Source: Clostridioides difficile (GTDB lineage Bacteria; Bacillota; Clostridia; Peptostreptococcales; Peptostreptococcaceae). Taken from it: DNA of 64,000 bases. The notes under the pieces are model-generated. The model searched no databases and had not been told where the DNA came from. It was given only the letters and a program-made list of their open reading frames with translations. Of this stretch, positions 1-8,978 are shown piece after piece; positions within the stretch are counted from its first letter, which is position 1; every line of letters starts with the position of its first letter. The stretch is from positions 248,001-312,000 of the forward strand of contig NZ_JRHN01000038.1 in the NCBI RefSeq assembly GCF_001299635.1, written 5' to 3'. Position numbers and translations under genes: made by a program.

Positions 1-50
1 AAATTGATGCTAGATTCGCCAAAACTTTTCAACATTAATTCAGATATCAT
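1..50 (-). CDS. 5' end of an unidentified gene controlled by a c-di-GMP riboswitch (partial)
   Basis: Only the first 16 complete codons are inside the window, reading MISELMLKSFGESSIN. The ATG at 50..48 is preceded by an AGGAGGG Shine-Dalgarno sequence six bases upstream, so the start is well supported. The product cannot be identified from so few residues. A c-di-GMP-I aptamer lies about 90 nt upstream on the same strand, so its expression is expected to respond to cyclic di-GMP. Confidence 0.6.
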   Translation of the reverse strand, partial: MISELMLKSFGESSIN

Positions 51-64
51 CTTAAGCCCTCCTC

Positions 65-219
65 TTGCCAAATATTAAGTTATTAAAAATATATAACTTT
101 AAAAAATACTTTCAACAAAAAGAATTATTATCTTTTTGGCAACTGGCTGACATGACCTTTATTATATAAAGATTTTAGTCCCTATAGCTTTGCGTCATTA
201 GATTTATCTAATATTGCCT
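65..219 (-). promoter_or_regulatory. c-di-GMP-I (GEMM-I) riboswitch with expression platform
   Basis: On the minus strand the aptamer (219..138) opens with GGCAA, has a short hairpin, the core GACGCAAAGC followed by AGGGACTAA, a second hairpin, and closes with TCAGCCAGTTGCC. GGCAA and TTGCC form P1. These are the hallmark conserved segments of the GEMM-I class that binds cyclic di-GMP. The sequence TTGCCAAA at the 3' side of P1 (142..135) is the exact reverse complement of TTTGGCAA at 72..65, next to the AGGAGGG ribosome binding site of the downstream gene. The alternative pairing therefore suggests translational control, which is inference. Confidence 0.9.
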
Positions 220-612
220 ATATCTGAATAATAACATAATTTAAACAATTTAAAAATAATATTACATCAAATTTTATATTAATTAAATATAAATTAAATT
301 TTTAATTAATAATAACCAAAAAATATCTTTATATTTATTAATTTAATTATTCTTCTTCATAATTCATCTAAAAAATAGTAATTTGTATATGATATCACTA
401 CTTTTAACAAATCTTTTTCAATAAATATTAATATATAAAAATAATCGATAATTTTTTACATCCTTAATTAATATAAAAAATTAATGATTAATAAAAACCT
501 AAAAATAATTTGTATTAATTATTCTCTTTTTAAAATTTTTACTACTTTATCTATGCTAAATCCTCTCTACGCACTTTATCATAAGATGTATATATTTTAC
601 TTTTTAAATGAC

Positions 613-659
613 TTGACAAACTAATGATATTATAATATTATCATTATAGACCGACGGTC
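613..659 (+). promoter_or_regulatory. Promoter with TetR-type operator upstream of the ABC transporter
   Basis: TTGACA (613..618), a 17-bp spacer and TATTAT (636..641) form a good sigma-A promoter. The transcription start region carries GACCGACGGTC (649..659), an inverted repeat with 5-bp arms that resembles TetR/AcrR-family operators. The next gene starts at 741. No tetR gene is visible in the window. Confidence 0.6.
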
Positions 660-740
660 AGTTTCTTATTTATGTTTATATAGCTACTAAAAAAATTCTA
701 AAATATTTAATACAAAATTTTTAAGAAATGAGGATTATTT

Positions 741-3071
741 ATGCTAAAAAGAATATTATTAAAAGATTTAACACGAAATAAAGTAGTAACAATTACTCTA
801 TTTATTTTTATTTTACTTGCATCAATGCTAGTATCTAGTTCAATAAATATCATTATAGAGCTAACTAATTCAATGACTTCCTTGTTTCAAAAATCTCATA
901 CACCACATTATGTCCAAATGTATTCTGGGAAATTACAACAAAAAGAAATTGATAAGTTCTCAGCTAAAACTCCATATATAAAAAAACAGCAAACTTCTGA
1001 ACTTCTAAATATAAATGGAGCTAATATTTTTCTAGGAAATAAAGCAGAAAATCAAGCTAATAGTGTACTAGAAAATAGTTTTACAAAACAAAACGATAAA
1101 TTTGATTTTTTATTAGATATGGACAATCAAATAATGCAAATAAAAGATGGAGAAATAGGTGTCCCTGTATATTATATGAAACAATCCAATTTGAAAATTG
1201 GAGATACTATAAAAATTATTAATGGTAATTTCTTTATGAAATTTACAATAAAAGATTTTATACGTGACTCACAAATGAACCCTTCACTTGTTACTTCAAA
1301 GCGTTTTTTAATCAGTGATAATGATTGGAACACGTTAAAATCTAATATAGGAGAAAGCGAATATTTAATTGAATTTATATTAGATGATATAAATAAAATT
1401 AGTGAGTTTGAAACGTTATATCAATCAACTAAGCTCCCTCAAACAGGTACATCAGTGACTTATTCTATTTACAAATTACTAAATTCTTTGTCTGATGGGA
1501 TTGTAATTACTATTATCATCTTAATTAGTATTCTTCTTATTACAATTTCTATTTTATGTTTACGATTTACTTTAATTACAACGATTGAAGAAGATTATCG
1601 AGAAATTGGTGTTATGAAGGCCATTGGTATTCAAAATGGTAACATCCAAAACTTATATTTAATAAAATACTTGTTAATTGCATCTTTTGCAAGTTTTCTT
1701 GGTTACATACTCTCATTATTTATAGACCCTCTTTTTACAAAAAATATTTACATTTATATGGGAGCCATAGACAAAACCATTTTTAGTATTCTCGTTCCAT
1801 TTATAGGTTCAGTTCTTGTATTTTTAAGTGTTGTATTCTTTTGTAAAGTTATACTTAAAAAATTCAAAAAAATATCAGTAGTTAATGCATTAAGAGGTAA
1901 CCGTTCTACTAACTCTGTAAAATATGGATTCAGTTTTCAAATACACAAAAATAAAATAACAAATACTAACATACTTTTAGGATTAAACGAAGTGTTTAAA
2001 AAAATTACAGTCTATGGATTGCTTTGTTTTGTATATACGATTTGTATTTTTATTATGACTGTACCAACTAATTTTTTAAATACTATTAAATCACCTGAAT
2101 TTATCACTTATATGGGTGCTGGCAAGAGTGATATTCGTATTGATTTGCCTCAAACAAAACAAACTAAGCATCTTTTTAATTCTATACTAGAAAAAATTAA
2201 TGTTGACAATGATGTTAAAAAGTATGCATCCTTTACAACAAGTTCATATAAAATAAAAAATAAAGATGGCAAAATAGAAAATATTAAAATAGAAAATGGA
2301 AACTTTAGAACTTTCCCACTGACATATGTAAAAGGTTCTGCACCAATGAAAGAAAATGAAATTGCATTGTCTGTCATAAATGCAAATGAACTAGAAAAAA
2401 GCATTGGAGATAATTTATCAATTTTCTTAAAAGATAAAGAGTTGATTTTGACTGTTAGTGGAATATATCAAGACATTACCTATGGTGGTAAGACTGCAAA
2501 AGCTATGCTACCATCTAGTGAAGATAATATACTATGGCATATTGTAAATTTGAATTTAAAGCCTGGTGTCAATGTAGCAGATAAATTAAAGCAGTACAGC
2601 ATAAATTATTACCCTGCTAAGATTACTGATATGAATAATTATACAAGTCAAACATTAGGTTCTGTTATCAGCCAATTAAAACTTGTTATAAAATTAGCTA
2701 TTGTTATATCTATTGCAATTTCTTCACTAATTACTGCGATGTTCTTTAAAATGCTCATTGCTAAGGATACGCCACAAACAGCAATTATGTTTAGCTTAGG
2801 ATTTTCTACTAAAGATATACGCATTCAATACATTACTAGAGCGTTATTGATACTTATGATTGGAACTGTTTTAGGAGTCATTATGGCAAATACACTTGGA
2901 CAAAAAATATCTGGATTACTACTTTCTGGTATCTCAAATCTCCAGTTTGTAATAAATCCATTAATTGTATATGTGCTTTATCCATCAGTTTTAATTCTCA
3001 CAGTATTAACTACAATTATAGTAATTAGTAGAGCAATTAATAAAATAAAAATTATGTCTATTATAGAATAA
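741..3071 (+). CDS. FtsX-type ABC transporter permease (MacB/BceB-like)
   Basis: This 776-aa membrane protein has the double FtsX layout. There is one N-terminal membrane segment (about residues 15-38), a large extracellular segment, a first group of three membrane segments (about 250-275, 305-328 and 343-368), another extracellular segment after about residue 445, and a final group of three (about 640-665, 695-715 and 735-765). Such permeases work with an ATPase of the LolD/MacB type in export of peptides, lipids or drugs, or as peptide sensors. The matching ATPase begins 10 bp downstream, so the two form an operon. The ATG follows GAGGATT. The substrate cannot be read from the sequence; the TetR-type operator upstream hints at induction by a toxic compound. 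Confidence 0.85.
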   Translation: MLKRILLKDLTRNKVVTITLFIFILLASMLVSSSINIIIELTNSMTSLFQKSHTPHYVQMYSGKLQQKEIDKFSAKTPYIKKQQTSELLNINGANIFLGNKAENQANSVLENSFTKQNDKFDFLLDMDNQIMQIKDGEIGVPVYYMKQSNLKIGDTIKIINGNFFMKFTIKDFIRDSQMNPSLVTSKRFLISDNDWNTLKSNIGESEYLIEFILDDINKISEFETLYQSTKLPQTGTSVTYSIYKLLNSLSDGIVITIIILISILLITISILCLRFTLITTIEEDYREIGVMKAIGIQNGNIQNLYLIKYLLIASFASFLGYILSLFIDPLFTKNIYIYMGAIDKTIFSILVPFIGSVLVFLSVVFFCKVILKKFKKISVVNALRGNRSTNSVKYGFSFQIHKNKITNTNILLGLNEVFKKITVYGLLCFVYTICIFIMTVPTNFLNTIKSPEFITYMGAGKSDIRIDLPQTKQTKHLFNSILEKINVDNDVKKYASFTTSSYKIKNKDGKIENIKIENGNFRTFPLTYVKGSAPMKENEIALSVINANELEKSIGDNLSIFLKDKELILTVSGIYQDITYGGKTAKAMLPSSEDNILWHIVNLNLKPGVNVADKLKQYSINYYPAKITDMNNYTSQTLGSVISQLKLVIKLAIVISIAISSLITAMFFKMLIAKDTPQTAIMFSLGFSTKDIRIQYITRALLILMIGTVLGVIMANTLGQKISGLLLSGISNLQFVINPLIVYVLYPSVLILTVLTTIIVISRAINKIKIMSIIE

Positions 3072-3081
3072 GGGGTATGTT

Positions 3082-3843
3082 ATGAATAATATTATAGAAG
3101 CTAAAAAAATTATTAAAGAGTATACTATTGGTAAAGGAAATGTACAACAAGTTTTGAAAGGAATAGATTTGTCAATTCAACATGGTGAATTTATATCTAT
3201 TATGGGTTCTTCTGGCTCTGGTAAATCAACACTACTACATAACATAAGTGGAATGGATAAATTAACTTCTGGTACAGTCAAATTTTCGGGTGAAATGATT
3301 TCTAATCTGTCAGAAGAAGCATTATCAAAACTTCGATTAAAAAATATGGGATTTATATTTCAACAAAGTAATTTACTTAAAAATTTAAATATATTTGATA
3401 ACATAATTATTTCTGCTTACTTAAGTAAAGAAGAAAATCGTCAAATAATCAATGAACAAGCAACAAAACTTATGGAAAAAATGAACATTCTAGAAATAAA
3501 AGATAAAGATATTACTCAAGTCTCTGGAGGTCAACTTCAAAGAGCTTCTATATGTCGTGCTTTAATTAATAATCCGAAAATTTTATTTGGAGATGAGCCC
3601 ACAGGTGCACTTAACTCCAAGTTAACAAATGAAATAATGGATATTCTTATAGATATTAATCAATTAGGTACAGCTATTATGCTTGTAACTCATGATGTAA
3701 AAGTAGCAATAAAAACAGAACGAGTACTATTTATGTCTGATGGTATGATTGTTGGGAAAATTAAATTAGGTAAATTTAATAATCATGATTCAAAATACCG
3801 AGAAAATAAACTGATGAGTTGGCTATCAGAGTTAGGTTTTTAA
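3082..3843 (+). CDS. ABC transporter ATP-binding protein (LolD/MacB-type)
   Basis: This 253-aa protein is a full ABC ATPase: Walker A GSSGSGKST at residues 42-50, Q-loop FQQ around 93-95, signature VSGGQ at 147-151, Walker B ILFGDE at 167-172 and the switch histidine at 204. It energises the FtsX permease encoded just upstream; the genes are 10 bp apart. Serine or valine variants of the LSGGQ signature are common in this subfamily. The C-terminal 35 residues after the switch region are basic and specific to this protein. Confidence 0.92.
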   Translation: MNNIIEAKKIIKEYTIGKGNVQQVLKGIDLSIQHGEFISIMGSSGSGKSTLLHNISGMDKLTSGTVKFSGEMISNLSEEALSKLRLKNMGFIFQQSNLLKNLNIFDNIIISAYLSKEENRQIINEQATKLMEKMNILEIKDKDITQVSGGQLQRASICRALINNPKILFGDEPTGALNSKLTNEIMDILIDINQLGTAIMLVTHDVKVAIKTERVLFMSDGMIVGKIKLGKFNNHDSKYRENKLMSWLSELGF

Positions 3844-3944
3844 TTTTACTAAACTATTCACTTTATGTACTTTAAAGCTAATGACTTATTCAATGTTTGA
3901 TGCTAAAATATAATTAATAAAATTTAATTATAGGTGATTGCATT

Positions 3945-4790
3945 ATGAATATTACTAAAGGCATAACTTTACTCTTAACATTATCAATTGTAATATCAGT
4001 AGTAGGATGTTCCCCAAAAGAAAGTGCTAGTGAAGTAGCAAAACAATATATTGATAGAGTGAACTCTGGTGACTATGAAACAGCATATAGTTTATTAAGT
4101 AAAGATAGCAAGAAAAAAATTAGTCTAGAAAATCTTGAAGAATTTCAAGATATTTTAATTGAAACAAAAAGAATAATTAACTATAAAATAGGTAAAGAAA
4201 AAACTATAAAAACATATAACTATGGTGGAAAAGAATATAAAAATGTTGTTAAATTAGAAGAATCTTTTAATATAAAAAATCTTCTTTATAAAAAAGATGA
4301 ATCTTTAAAGGTAAATAGATATTTTGTAGTTGAAAATAATAAGTATAAACTCTTGTTATATGAAGATTTTAAAAAAGAATTTGGAATTAATAGTATGGAT
4401 TTTGCTCAACTTAAACTTGATGATCATGGGCTGAAAATATTTAAAGAAGTCGAAGTCATACTAAAAAAAGCTATTACTATTAATCCTACTGATTCAGACC
4501 TTTATTATGCACAAGCGTGTAATTACATGCGTTTCGATGGATACCCTGATTATCCAGATGCAACATACAATGCTTTGAATTCAATTAATAAATCTTTAAA
4601 GTATCTAGATAAAAAGGACGCGGACTATAAAAAAAATGCAAGCAATGTATATAACTTAAAAGGTGTTATACTCATGTTTCATAAAAAATTTGATGAAGCT
4701 CAACAATATTTAAATAAAGCGTTATACTTTAATAAAGATAATAAAGATCCTAAACTCAATCTCGATACACTAAAAAATAAACTACAATAA
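3945..4790 (+). CDS. Lipoprotein with TPR-like C-terminus
   Basis: The 281-aa product starts with a hydrophobic signal sequence ending in a lipobox-like VVGC, so Cys22 should be lipidated and the protein anchored to the outer face of the membrane. Residues about 30-110 look like an NTF2/DUF4878-type fold (AKQYIDRVNSGDYETAYSLL). The last 130 residues have helical repeats with TPR character (DLYYAQACNYMRF, YNLKGVILMFHKKFDEAQQYL). It lies 100 bp downstream of the ABC ATPase on the same strand with its own RBS (TAGGTGATTGC). Its function is unknown; a role as an accessory of the transporter is only positional inference. Confidence 0.75.
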   Translation: MNITKGITLLLTLSIVISVVGCSPKESASEVAKQYIDRVNSGDYETAYSLLSKDSKKKISLENLEEFQDILIETKRIINYKIGKEKTIKTYNYGGKEYKNVVKLEESFNIKNLLYKKDESLKVNRYFVVENNKYKLLLYEDFKKEFGINSMDFAQLKLDDHGLKIFKEVEVILKKAITINPTDSDLYYAQACNYMRFDGYPDYPDATYNALNSINKSLKYLDKKDADYKKNASNVYNLKGVILMFHKKFDEAQQYLNKALYFNKDNKDPKLNLDTLKNKLQ

Positions 4791-5141
4791 ATATTTAATT
4801 TTTAGTTATATGCTATATAAAGTATTTCTATATATTGTTTACGGTTAAAGCATAATTTCTTTAAAATTAATTACAATTTTAAACTACAAAGACTTATCGC
4901 TATATAAATATTAATCTATAACAATAAGTTTTTTATTTAAATAGAAAATGAAATTGCTAAAACTTAGTTATAGAAATTCAAACTAAAAATCTTAATAAAT
5001 TTTCAATTATATTATTTAATAAGATATTAACTAAATTCACACATCTAAATCTAAACACTGTTTATTAAATGCTCTATGTTATGTATATAAAAGCATTTAA
5101 ATACATTATCTCTATAATAAATTAAACATTAGAATACCTCA
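4791..5141. other. Non-coding AT-rich gap
   Basis: I find no ORF with a ribosome binding site and no clear hairpin here. The stretch separates a plus-strand lipoprotein gene from a minus-strand terminator. Confidence 0.5.
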
Positions 5142-5192
5142 AATAATAAAAAAGAAGGTATAAAGAGCTACCCTCAAGCTCAATATACCTTA
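5142..5192 (-). terminator. Rho-independent terminator of the 54-aa gene
   Basis: On the minus strand AAGGTATATTGAGCT and AGCTCTTTATACCTT form a stem around a short loop, followed by TCTTTTTTATT. It lies directly after the minus-strand gene at 5200..5364. Confidence 0.8.
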
Positions 5193-5199
5193 TAAATGT

Positions 5200-5364
5200 C
5201 TAAACTTCATTTTTTACTAATTTTTCTATATCTTTGATAATATGTTCTTTAGATTTTTTTCCAGCTATAGCATCAAAAATTGCAACAGCCTTTTTCTCTC
5301 CAAATTTTTCTGCTACATCATTAAAGTCTAGAAATCTAACACTTTCTTTTTGTTTACCAAACAT
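5200..5364 (-). CDS. Small conserved-looking protein of unknown function (54 aa)
   Basis: The open frame extends to 5382, but the Shine-Dalgarno GAGAGGTG sits immediately before the second methionine (5364), which gives MFGKQKESVRFLDFNDV. The 54-residue product is highly charged with no membrane segment or signal peptide and looks helical (KKAVAIFDAIAGKKSKEHIIKDIEKLVK). It has its own terminator and a gap of more than 500 bp upstream, so it is a single-gene unit. No family is recognised. Confidence 0.65.
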   Translation of the reverse strand: MFGKQKESVRFLDFNDVAEKFGEKKAVAIFDAIAGKKSKEHIIKDIEKLVKNEV

Positions 5365-5916
5365 ATAACACCTCTCATACACTTTTATATACTTATTATA
5401 ACTTCTATATATTTATTTTTCACCAATAAACGTTAGACAAATTAGTTCCTTTATTTTTTTAGTCTGATTCTATTTTCAAAATTCCTAACAAAAACAGTTT
5501 ATTCTACTCTATAAATAAAAATAGACAATTTAATTTGTAGTAAATTTGATAATAAAATACAATGAACAAAATTTTATTTATTGTACTTTCAAAAACTTTT
5601 TATTAAGACTTATATGACTTATATGACTTATATGACTTATAAAAAATATATTACTATATGAAACATAAATATGTAAATATAATTATCCCAATATTCAATT
5701 TATTCAAAACAATAAAAAGTATCGTATATTTAATAGCAGCACTATATAATTCTCAATATAATCTGTAATAAAAAAATACTCTAAATTTTAAAATCATTTT
5801 TAAATTTTTGTATACAATTATAAAAAATCAATAAAAATATATATTATAAGAATAAAATTTAGCACAATTTTAAACAACTAAATGCTACTAATATAAATAA
5901 ATTATTGATACTAAAA
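5365..5916. other. Non-coding gap with a 9-bp tandem repeat
   Basis: No gene is seen. The only structure is a run of four GACTTATAT units at 5607..5642. The rest is AT-rich sequence with no strong hairpin. Confidence 0.5.
5607..5642. repeat. Tandem repeat, GACTTATAT x4
   Basis: Four consecutive 9-bp units start at 5607, 5616, 5625 and 5634; the last differs only in its final base. It lies in the intergenic region between two minus-strand genes. It could vary in copy number by slippage. Confidence 0.9.
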
Positions 5917-6249
5917 TTATACATTAAACTCTTCTAGAACCTTTATTGCGAATCTTGCGTTTGGATATGTAAGAGACCCACCACCAATTACACCTATTTT
6001 TATTGCTTCTATAATTTCATCATTACTCGTGCCAGAATTAATACAACCCTCAATATGATAACAAATACATTCATCACATCTACTCAAGATAGAAATAGCT
6101 AATCCCATTAATTCTTTATTTTTTTTGCTTATAGCTCCTTCTGAATAAGCCTTATCATCAAGACTTCCAAATACTCTGAAAAATTCATCTGTATCACTTA
6201 ATTTTTTATTGTAAAACTTTCTATATTCCTTCATTTCTTTAGTATTCAT
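5917..6249 (-). CDS. Carboxymuconolactone decarboxylase/AhpD-like protein
   Basis: This 110-aa protein has the CMD/AhpD fold signature. The central helix carries a redox-type CxxC with a following histidine (C58-D-E-C61 ... H65), then a glycine-rich GVIGGGSLTYPNARFA segment. Members are often peroxidase-linked or thiol-disulfide active; those retaining CxxC and the histidine may reduce peroxides. It is a single-gene unit with a perfect AGGAGGT Shine-Dalgarno. The exact substrate is not known. Confidence 0.85.
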   Translation of the reverse strand: MNTKEMKEYRKFYNKKLSDTDEFFRVFGSLDDKAYSEGAISKKNKELMGLAISILSRCDECICYHIEGCINSGTSNDEIIEAIKIGVIGGGSLTYPNARFAIKVLEEFNV

Positions 6250-6408
6250 CTTCTACCTCCTATATTTATAAATAATTTTTTATAATAGTAGCACACTATA
6301 CTTATGCTTTCAACATTAAATTCAAATTTTTAAATTATATTCAATAGATTAATTAATATAATTTCTTAAAATTTTCAATATACCATATTAATTTCATTAA
6401 ATAATATT

Positions 6409-6468
6409 TTTTCAGAGCTAAAACAAACATCTTAGTACATTTTAAATTATATATTTTAGCTCTGAAAA
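6409..6468. terminator. Long inverted repeat, probable bidirectional terminator
   Basis: TTTTCAGAGCTAAAA (6409..6423) and TTTTAGCTCTGAAAA (6454..6468) are perfect 15-bp inverted arms around a 30-nt loop, with A/T tracts outside. It lies just downstream of the sdpI-like gene. Confidence 0.6.
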
Positions 6469-6509
6469 GTATTGCATTCATTTAAATATTATGATGATTA
6501 TTGATTGTA

Positions 6510-7151
6510 TTAGTTATTTTTCATTGAAACTCTGTATATCAAATAAGAATATATAAATGGTAGTATTACAATTACAAAAATTACAAACATATTATAAAAA
6601 GGTATGTTAATAAAAGCATTAATAATTAACAATATCCCACCAATAATCCAAATCCATCCAGCTAAACGATGTGTCTTATTCCAATTGTCTTCATCATTAA
6701 GAGTCCATGGTGAAATTATTCCCATAGAATAATTTTTCTTACATTTAGGAAGATAATTTCCAAATAAAATAACTACTATCCCCAAAATCAATCCTGTATA
6801 AAAATTAAACTCCAAACTAATTCCTGTTGAATACAAAACCATCATTATTTGTAAGATGACTGCAAGTATAGCGACTCCCCATTTTGATAAATTTTGCATG
6901 ACATTTGAAAAATTAGCCTTTTTAGGTTCATTTTCAAGTCTAAACCATGTATACAAATGAACACATAGCATTAATAATGGTACCCCAAAAGATGCTATAA
7001 ATTTTGGAGCATAATTATCTGGATTTCCATAAGTATCAAAATGAATTGCAACTTCATTTGGTAGTCTATTGTAAAAATATATTGATACAATAAATGGTAT
7101 AAAACATATTAATGTAGATAAAATAAATTGTTTATTTATCGCTTTTTTCAT
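6510..7151 (-). CDS. SdpI-like membrane protein (DUF1648 plus SdpI domains)
   Basis: The open frame reaches 7205, but a GGGAG Shine-Dalgarno places the start at the ATG of MKKAINKQF (7151), giving 213 aa. The N-terminal part has the DUF1648 pattern (RLPNEVAIHFDTYGNPDNYAPKF) after the first membrane segment, and the C-terminal part holds further membrane segments typical of SdpI/YfhL. In Bacillus subtilis SdpI is the immunity protein against the SDP killing factor and also sequesters its own repressor SdpR. The gene overlaps the ArsR-type regulator upstream by 20 bp, exactly the sdpRI arrangement. No SDP toxin gene is present nearby, so this may be a sensor or a defence against competitors. 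Confidence 0.85.
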   Translation of the reverse strand: MKKAINKQFILSTLICFIPFIVSIYFYNRLPNEVAIHFDTYGNPDNYAPKFIASFGVPLLMLCVHLYTWFRLENEPKKANFSNVMQNLSKWGVAILAVILQIMMVLYSTGISLEFNFYTGLILGIVVILFGNYLPKCKKNYSMGIISPWTLNDEDNWNKTHRLAGWIWIIGGILLIINAFINIPFYNMFVIFVIVILPFIYSYLIYRVSMKNN

Positions 7152-7431
7152 TATCTTTTTCTCCCTTCTCCATAAATTGTGAAAACCAAAGCATAACCTC
7201 TTCAAAAACCGAAATGTTTATTTCATAGAAAATAAAATTTTTATACTTTGTCTCAAATATGAGTCCTGCCTTTTTTAATTGAGATAGATGATAAGAAATT
7301 GTGGCATTTGTCATATTAAATTTTTCACTAATTTCTCCTGCTGACATTTTATTCCCCCTTAACATAAGTAATATTTCTCTTCTTACAGGGTCTGAAAGAG
7401 CTTTAAACGTTTCTGGAAAACCCAACACCAT
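7132..7431 (-). CDS. ArsR-family autorepressor, SdpR-like
   Basis: This ~99-aa winged-helix protein has the ArsR core FKALSDPVRREILLMLRGNKMSAGEISEKF followed by the recognition helix NATISYHLSQLKKAGLI. It has no metal-binding cysteine pair, as in SdpR rather than metal sensors. The ATG at 7431 follows AGAGAGGTG; a GTG three bases upstream and one three bases downstream are alternatives. It is the first gene of a two-gene operon with the SdpI-like protein. Two copies of TTTAGA-N6-TCTAA flank its promoter, which is consistent with autorepression. Confidence 0.88.
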   Translation of the reverse strand: MVLGFPETFKALSDPVRREILLMLRGNKMSAGEISEKFNMTNATISYHLSQLKKAGLIFETKYKNFIFYEINISVFEEVMLWFSQFMEKGEKDNEKSDK

Positions 7432-7441
7432 CACCTCTCTA

Positions 7442-7515
7442 TTTAGAATTTCATCTAATTAGAATATAGCATAGGTATTATTATATTTCAATATCTATTT
7501 AGAATTTTTTCTAAA
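7442..7515 (-). promoter_or_regulatory. sdpR-type promoter flanked by two palindromic operators
   Basis: On the minus strand, TTGAAA (7491..7486), a 17-bp spacer and TATATT (7468..7463) form the promoter. TTTAGA-N6-TCTAAA lies at 7498..7515, upstream of the -35, and TTTAGA-N6-TCTAAT lies at 7442..7459, over the start region. The paired sites fit cooperative binding by the ArsR-type repressor encoded downstream. Confidence 0.75.
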
Positions 7516-7604
7516 TACTTATTTTAAATTATCAAATAAAGTTTTTATTTTCTGTAAATAAGTTGATTTTACTTACATTTTATGTCTATTCAAATATCTT
7601 AACT

Positions 7605-7642
7605 TCAAAAAATAAAAGAGCCTAGAAGTTAACTCTAGACCC
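7605..7642 (-). terminator. Rho-independent terminator of the 44-aa gene
   Basis: Minus-strand GGGTCTAGAG and CTTCTAGGCTC form a stem with a small loop, followed by TTTTATTTTTTG. It lies 45 bp after the stop of the small gene at 7687..7821. Confidence 0.75.
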
Positions 7643-7686
7643 TTATATTTTATATATTTCCTATATTTAAAATATAATGCATATGA

Positions 7687-7821
7687 TTATGCAACATATT
7701 CATATTTTGCTTTGTATTCTATCATTGCATCATTCCAAGCTTCTTGTACTGTTACACCTTTTTTATTAGCGATTTTTTGTGCCAATTCGATTATCTTCAT
7801 AGCTCTTCTTGATATATTCAT
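7687..7821 (-). CDS. Small protein of unknown function (44 aa)
   Basis: A 44-codon frame begins with ATG at 7821, preceded by TAGGAGGAG at good spacing, and is followed by a terminator. The product is basic in its first half (MNISRRAMKIIELAQKIANK) and ends in WNDAMIEYKAKYEYVA. It has no signal or membrane segment. It is a monocistronic unit between the sdpR-like gene and tauE. The family is not recognised. Confidence 0.7.
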   Translation of the reverse strand: MNISRRAMKIIELAQKIANKKGVTVQEAWNDAMIEYKAKYEYVA

Positions 7822-8033
7822 AAACAACTCCTCCTACAAATTATTATATATTTCATATAAATAAAATTAAAATTATATTTTTTTGATATATAATCTTTCT
7901 ATATATAATATTACAATTTATATGTGTATTACATATGAACTGTATTAGAAGATAATTAGAACTTTTAAAAGTCATTTGATATATTTTAATATAAGAAAAC
8001 CACAACTACTTATAAAATTTAAAAGTTAATCAA

Positions 8034-8786
8034 TTAAAATAATGTTTGATACACTAATTTTGTGACCATAAACAATGCCATTACTAAAAATATTGGTTTT
8101 ATCATCTTTGAACCTTTTTTTATAGCAACTTTAGCACCCACATAAGCACCTATTATCATTACTAATGCAAACACTATAGCAATTTTGTAGTATACTTGAC
8201 CATTTATCATAAACAATAATAATGATGTTATGTTACTTGTTAAGTTTAATATTTTTGTATTTGCAGAAGCATGTAAAAAATCATATCCATATATTTTTAT
8301 AAATCCAAAAGTTAAAAAAGTACCTGTACCAGGTCCAAAAAAACCATCATAAAAACCCATTATAAGAGCCATAATCATACCTAATCTTAGATTTTTCTTA
8401 TTAATACCTTCAAAATTATCTTCTTGACCTAAGTTTTTAGAAATAAAAGTGTAAATAGCCACTATTAAAATCATTATTACAACTAAAACATTTAATATAT
8501 CTTCACTTATTGATAGTACACATCTTACACCTAAAATACTACCAATAATAGTAAATGGTACTAATTTCTTTAAAAGTTCATTATTAGTTTTACCAGATTT
8601 TGAGTATCTATAAGCACTACTTATACAGCCTGCTGATGCAGCAAATTTATTTGTACCAATAGCAAGATGCACTGGCACTCCAATCGCCATAAGAACAGGC
8701 ATACTTATGAGTCCGCCCCCTCCTGCTATAGAGTCTACAAAAGCAGCTAAAAAACCTCCTATGCATAAAAAAATAATTACAAGCAT
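8034..8786 (-). CDS. TauE/SafE-family membrane exporter
   Basis: The frame is open to 8801, but GGAGGAG lies inside that extension and points to the ATG at 8786 (MLVIIFLCIGGFLAAF), giving 250 aa. The protein has about eight membrane segments and the glycine-rich motifs of the TauE/SafE (DUF81) family: DSIAGGGGLISMPVL near the N-terminus and FYDGFFGPGTGTFL in the middle. The family exports sulfite, sulfoacetate and other small organic anions. The prophage left end lies 38 bp upstream of the start codon, so the natural upstream region has been displaced. Confidence 0.88.
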   Translation of the reverse strand: MLVIIFLCIGGFLAAFVDSIAGGGGLISMPVLMAIGVPVHLAIGTNKFAASAGCISSAYRYSKSGKTNNELLKKLVPFTIIGSILGVRCVLSISEDILNVLVVIMILIVAIYTFISKNLGQEDNFEGINKKNLRLGMIMALIMGFYDGFFGPGTGTFLTFGFIKIYGYDFLHASANTKILNLTSNITSLLLFMINGQVYYKIAIVFALVMIIGAYVGAKVAIKKGSKMIKPIFLVMALFMVTKLVYQTLF

Positions 8787-8823
8787 AAAACTCCTCCACA
8801 TATTCTATCTCAATTTTATTAAC

Positions 8824-8841
8824 AACATATATCTTACATAA
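8824..8841. repeat. Prophage attachment core, left copy
   Basis: The 18-bp sequence AACATATATCTTACATAA is identical to 48062..48079. It lies 37 bp upstream of the tauE start codon. Confidence 0.75.
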
Positions 8842-8978
8842 CCTACAATCTTATTCTAAGTTATTTGTTTATTATTATTATTTTTTAACAAATGTTGGTA
8901 TTCCAACGATTTATTAGTATTAGTTTGTTGTTTATGTTTTATTGCATTTAATTTAAATTTATTCTATTCCTTGTTTTC

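Noticed and set aside
5607-5642. GACTTATAT repeats as a CRISPR-like or iteron array
   Set aside because: The units are only 9 bp with no spacers and no nearby cas or rep gene; simple slippage repeat.
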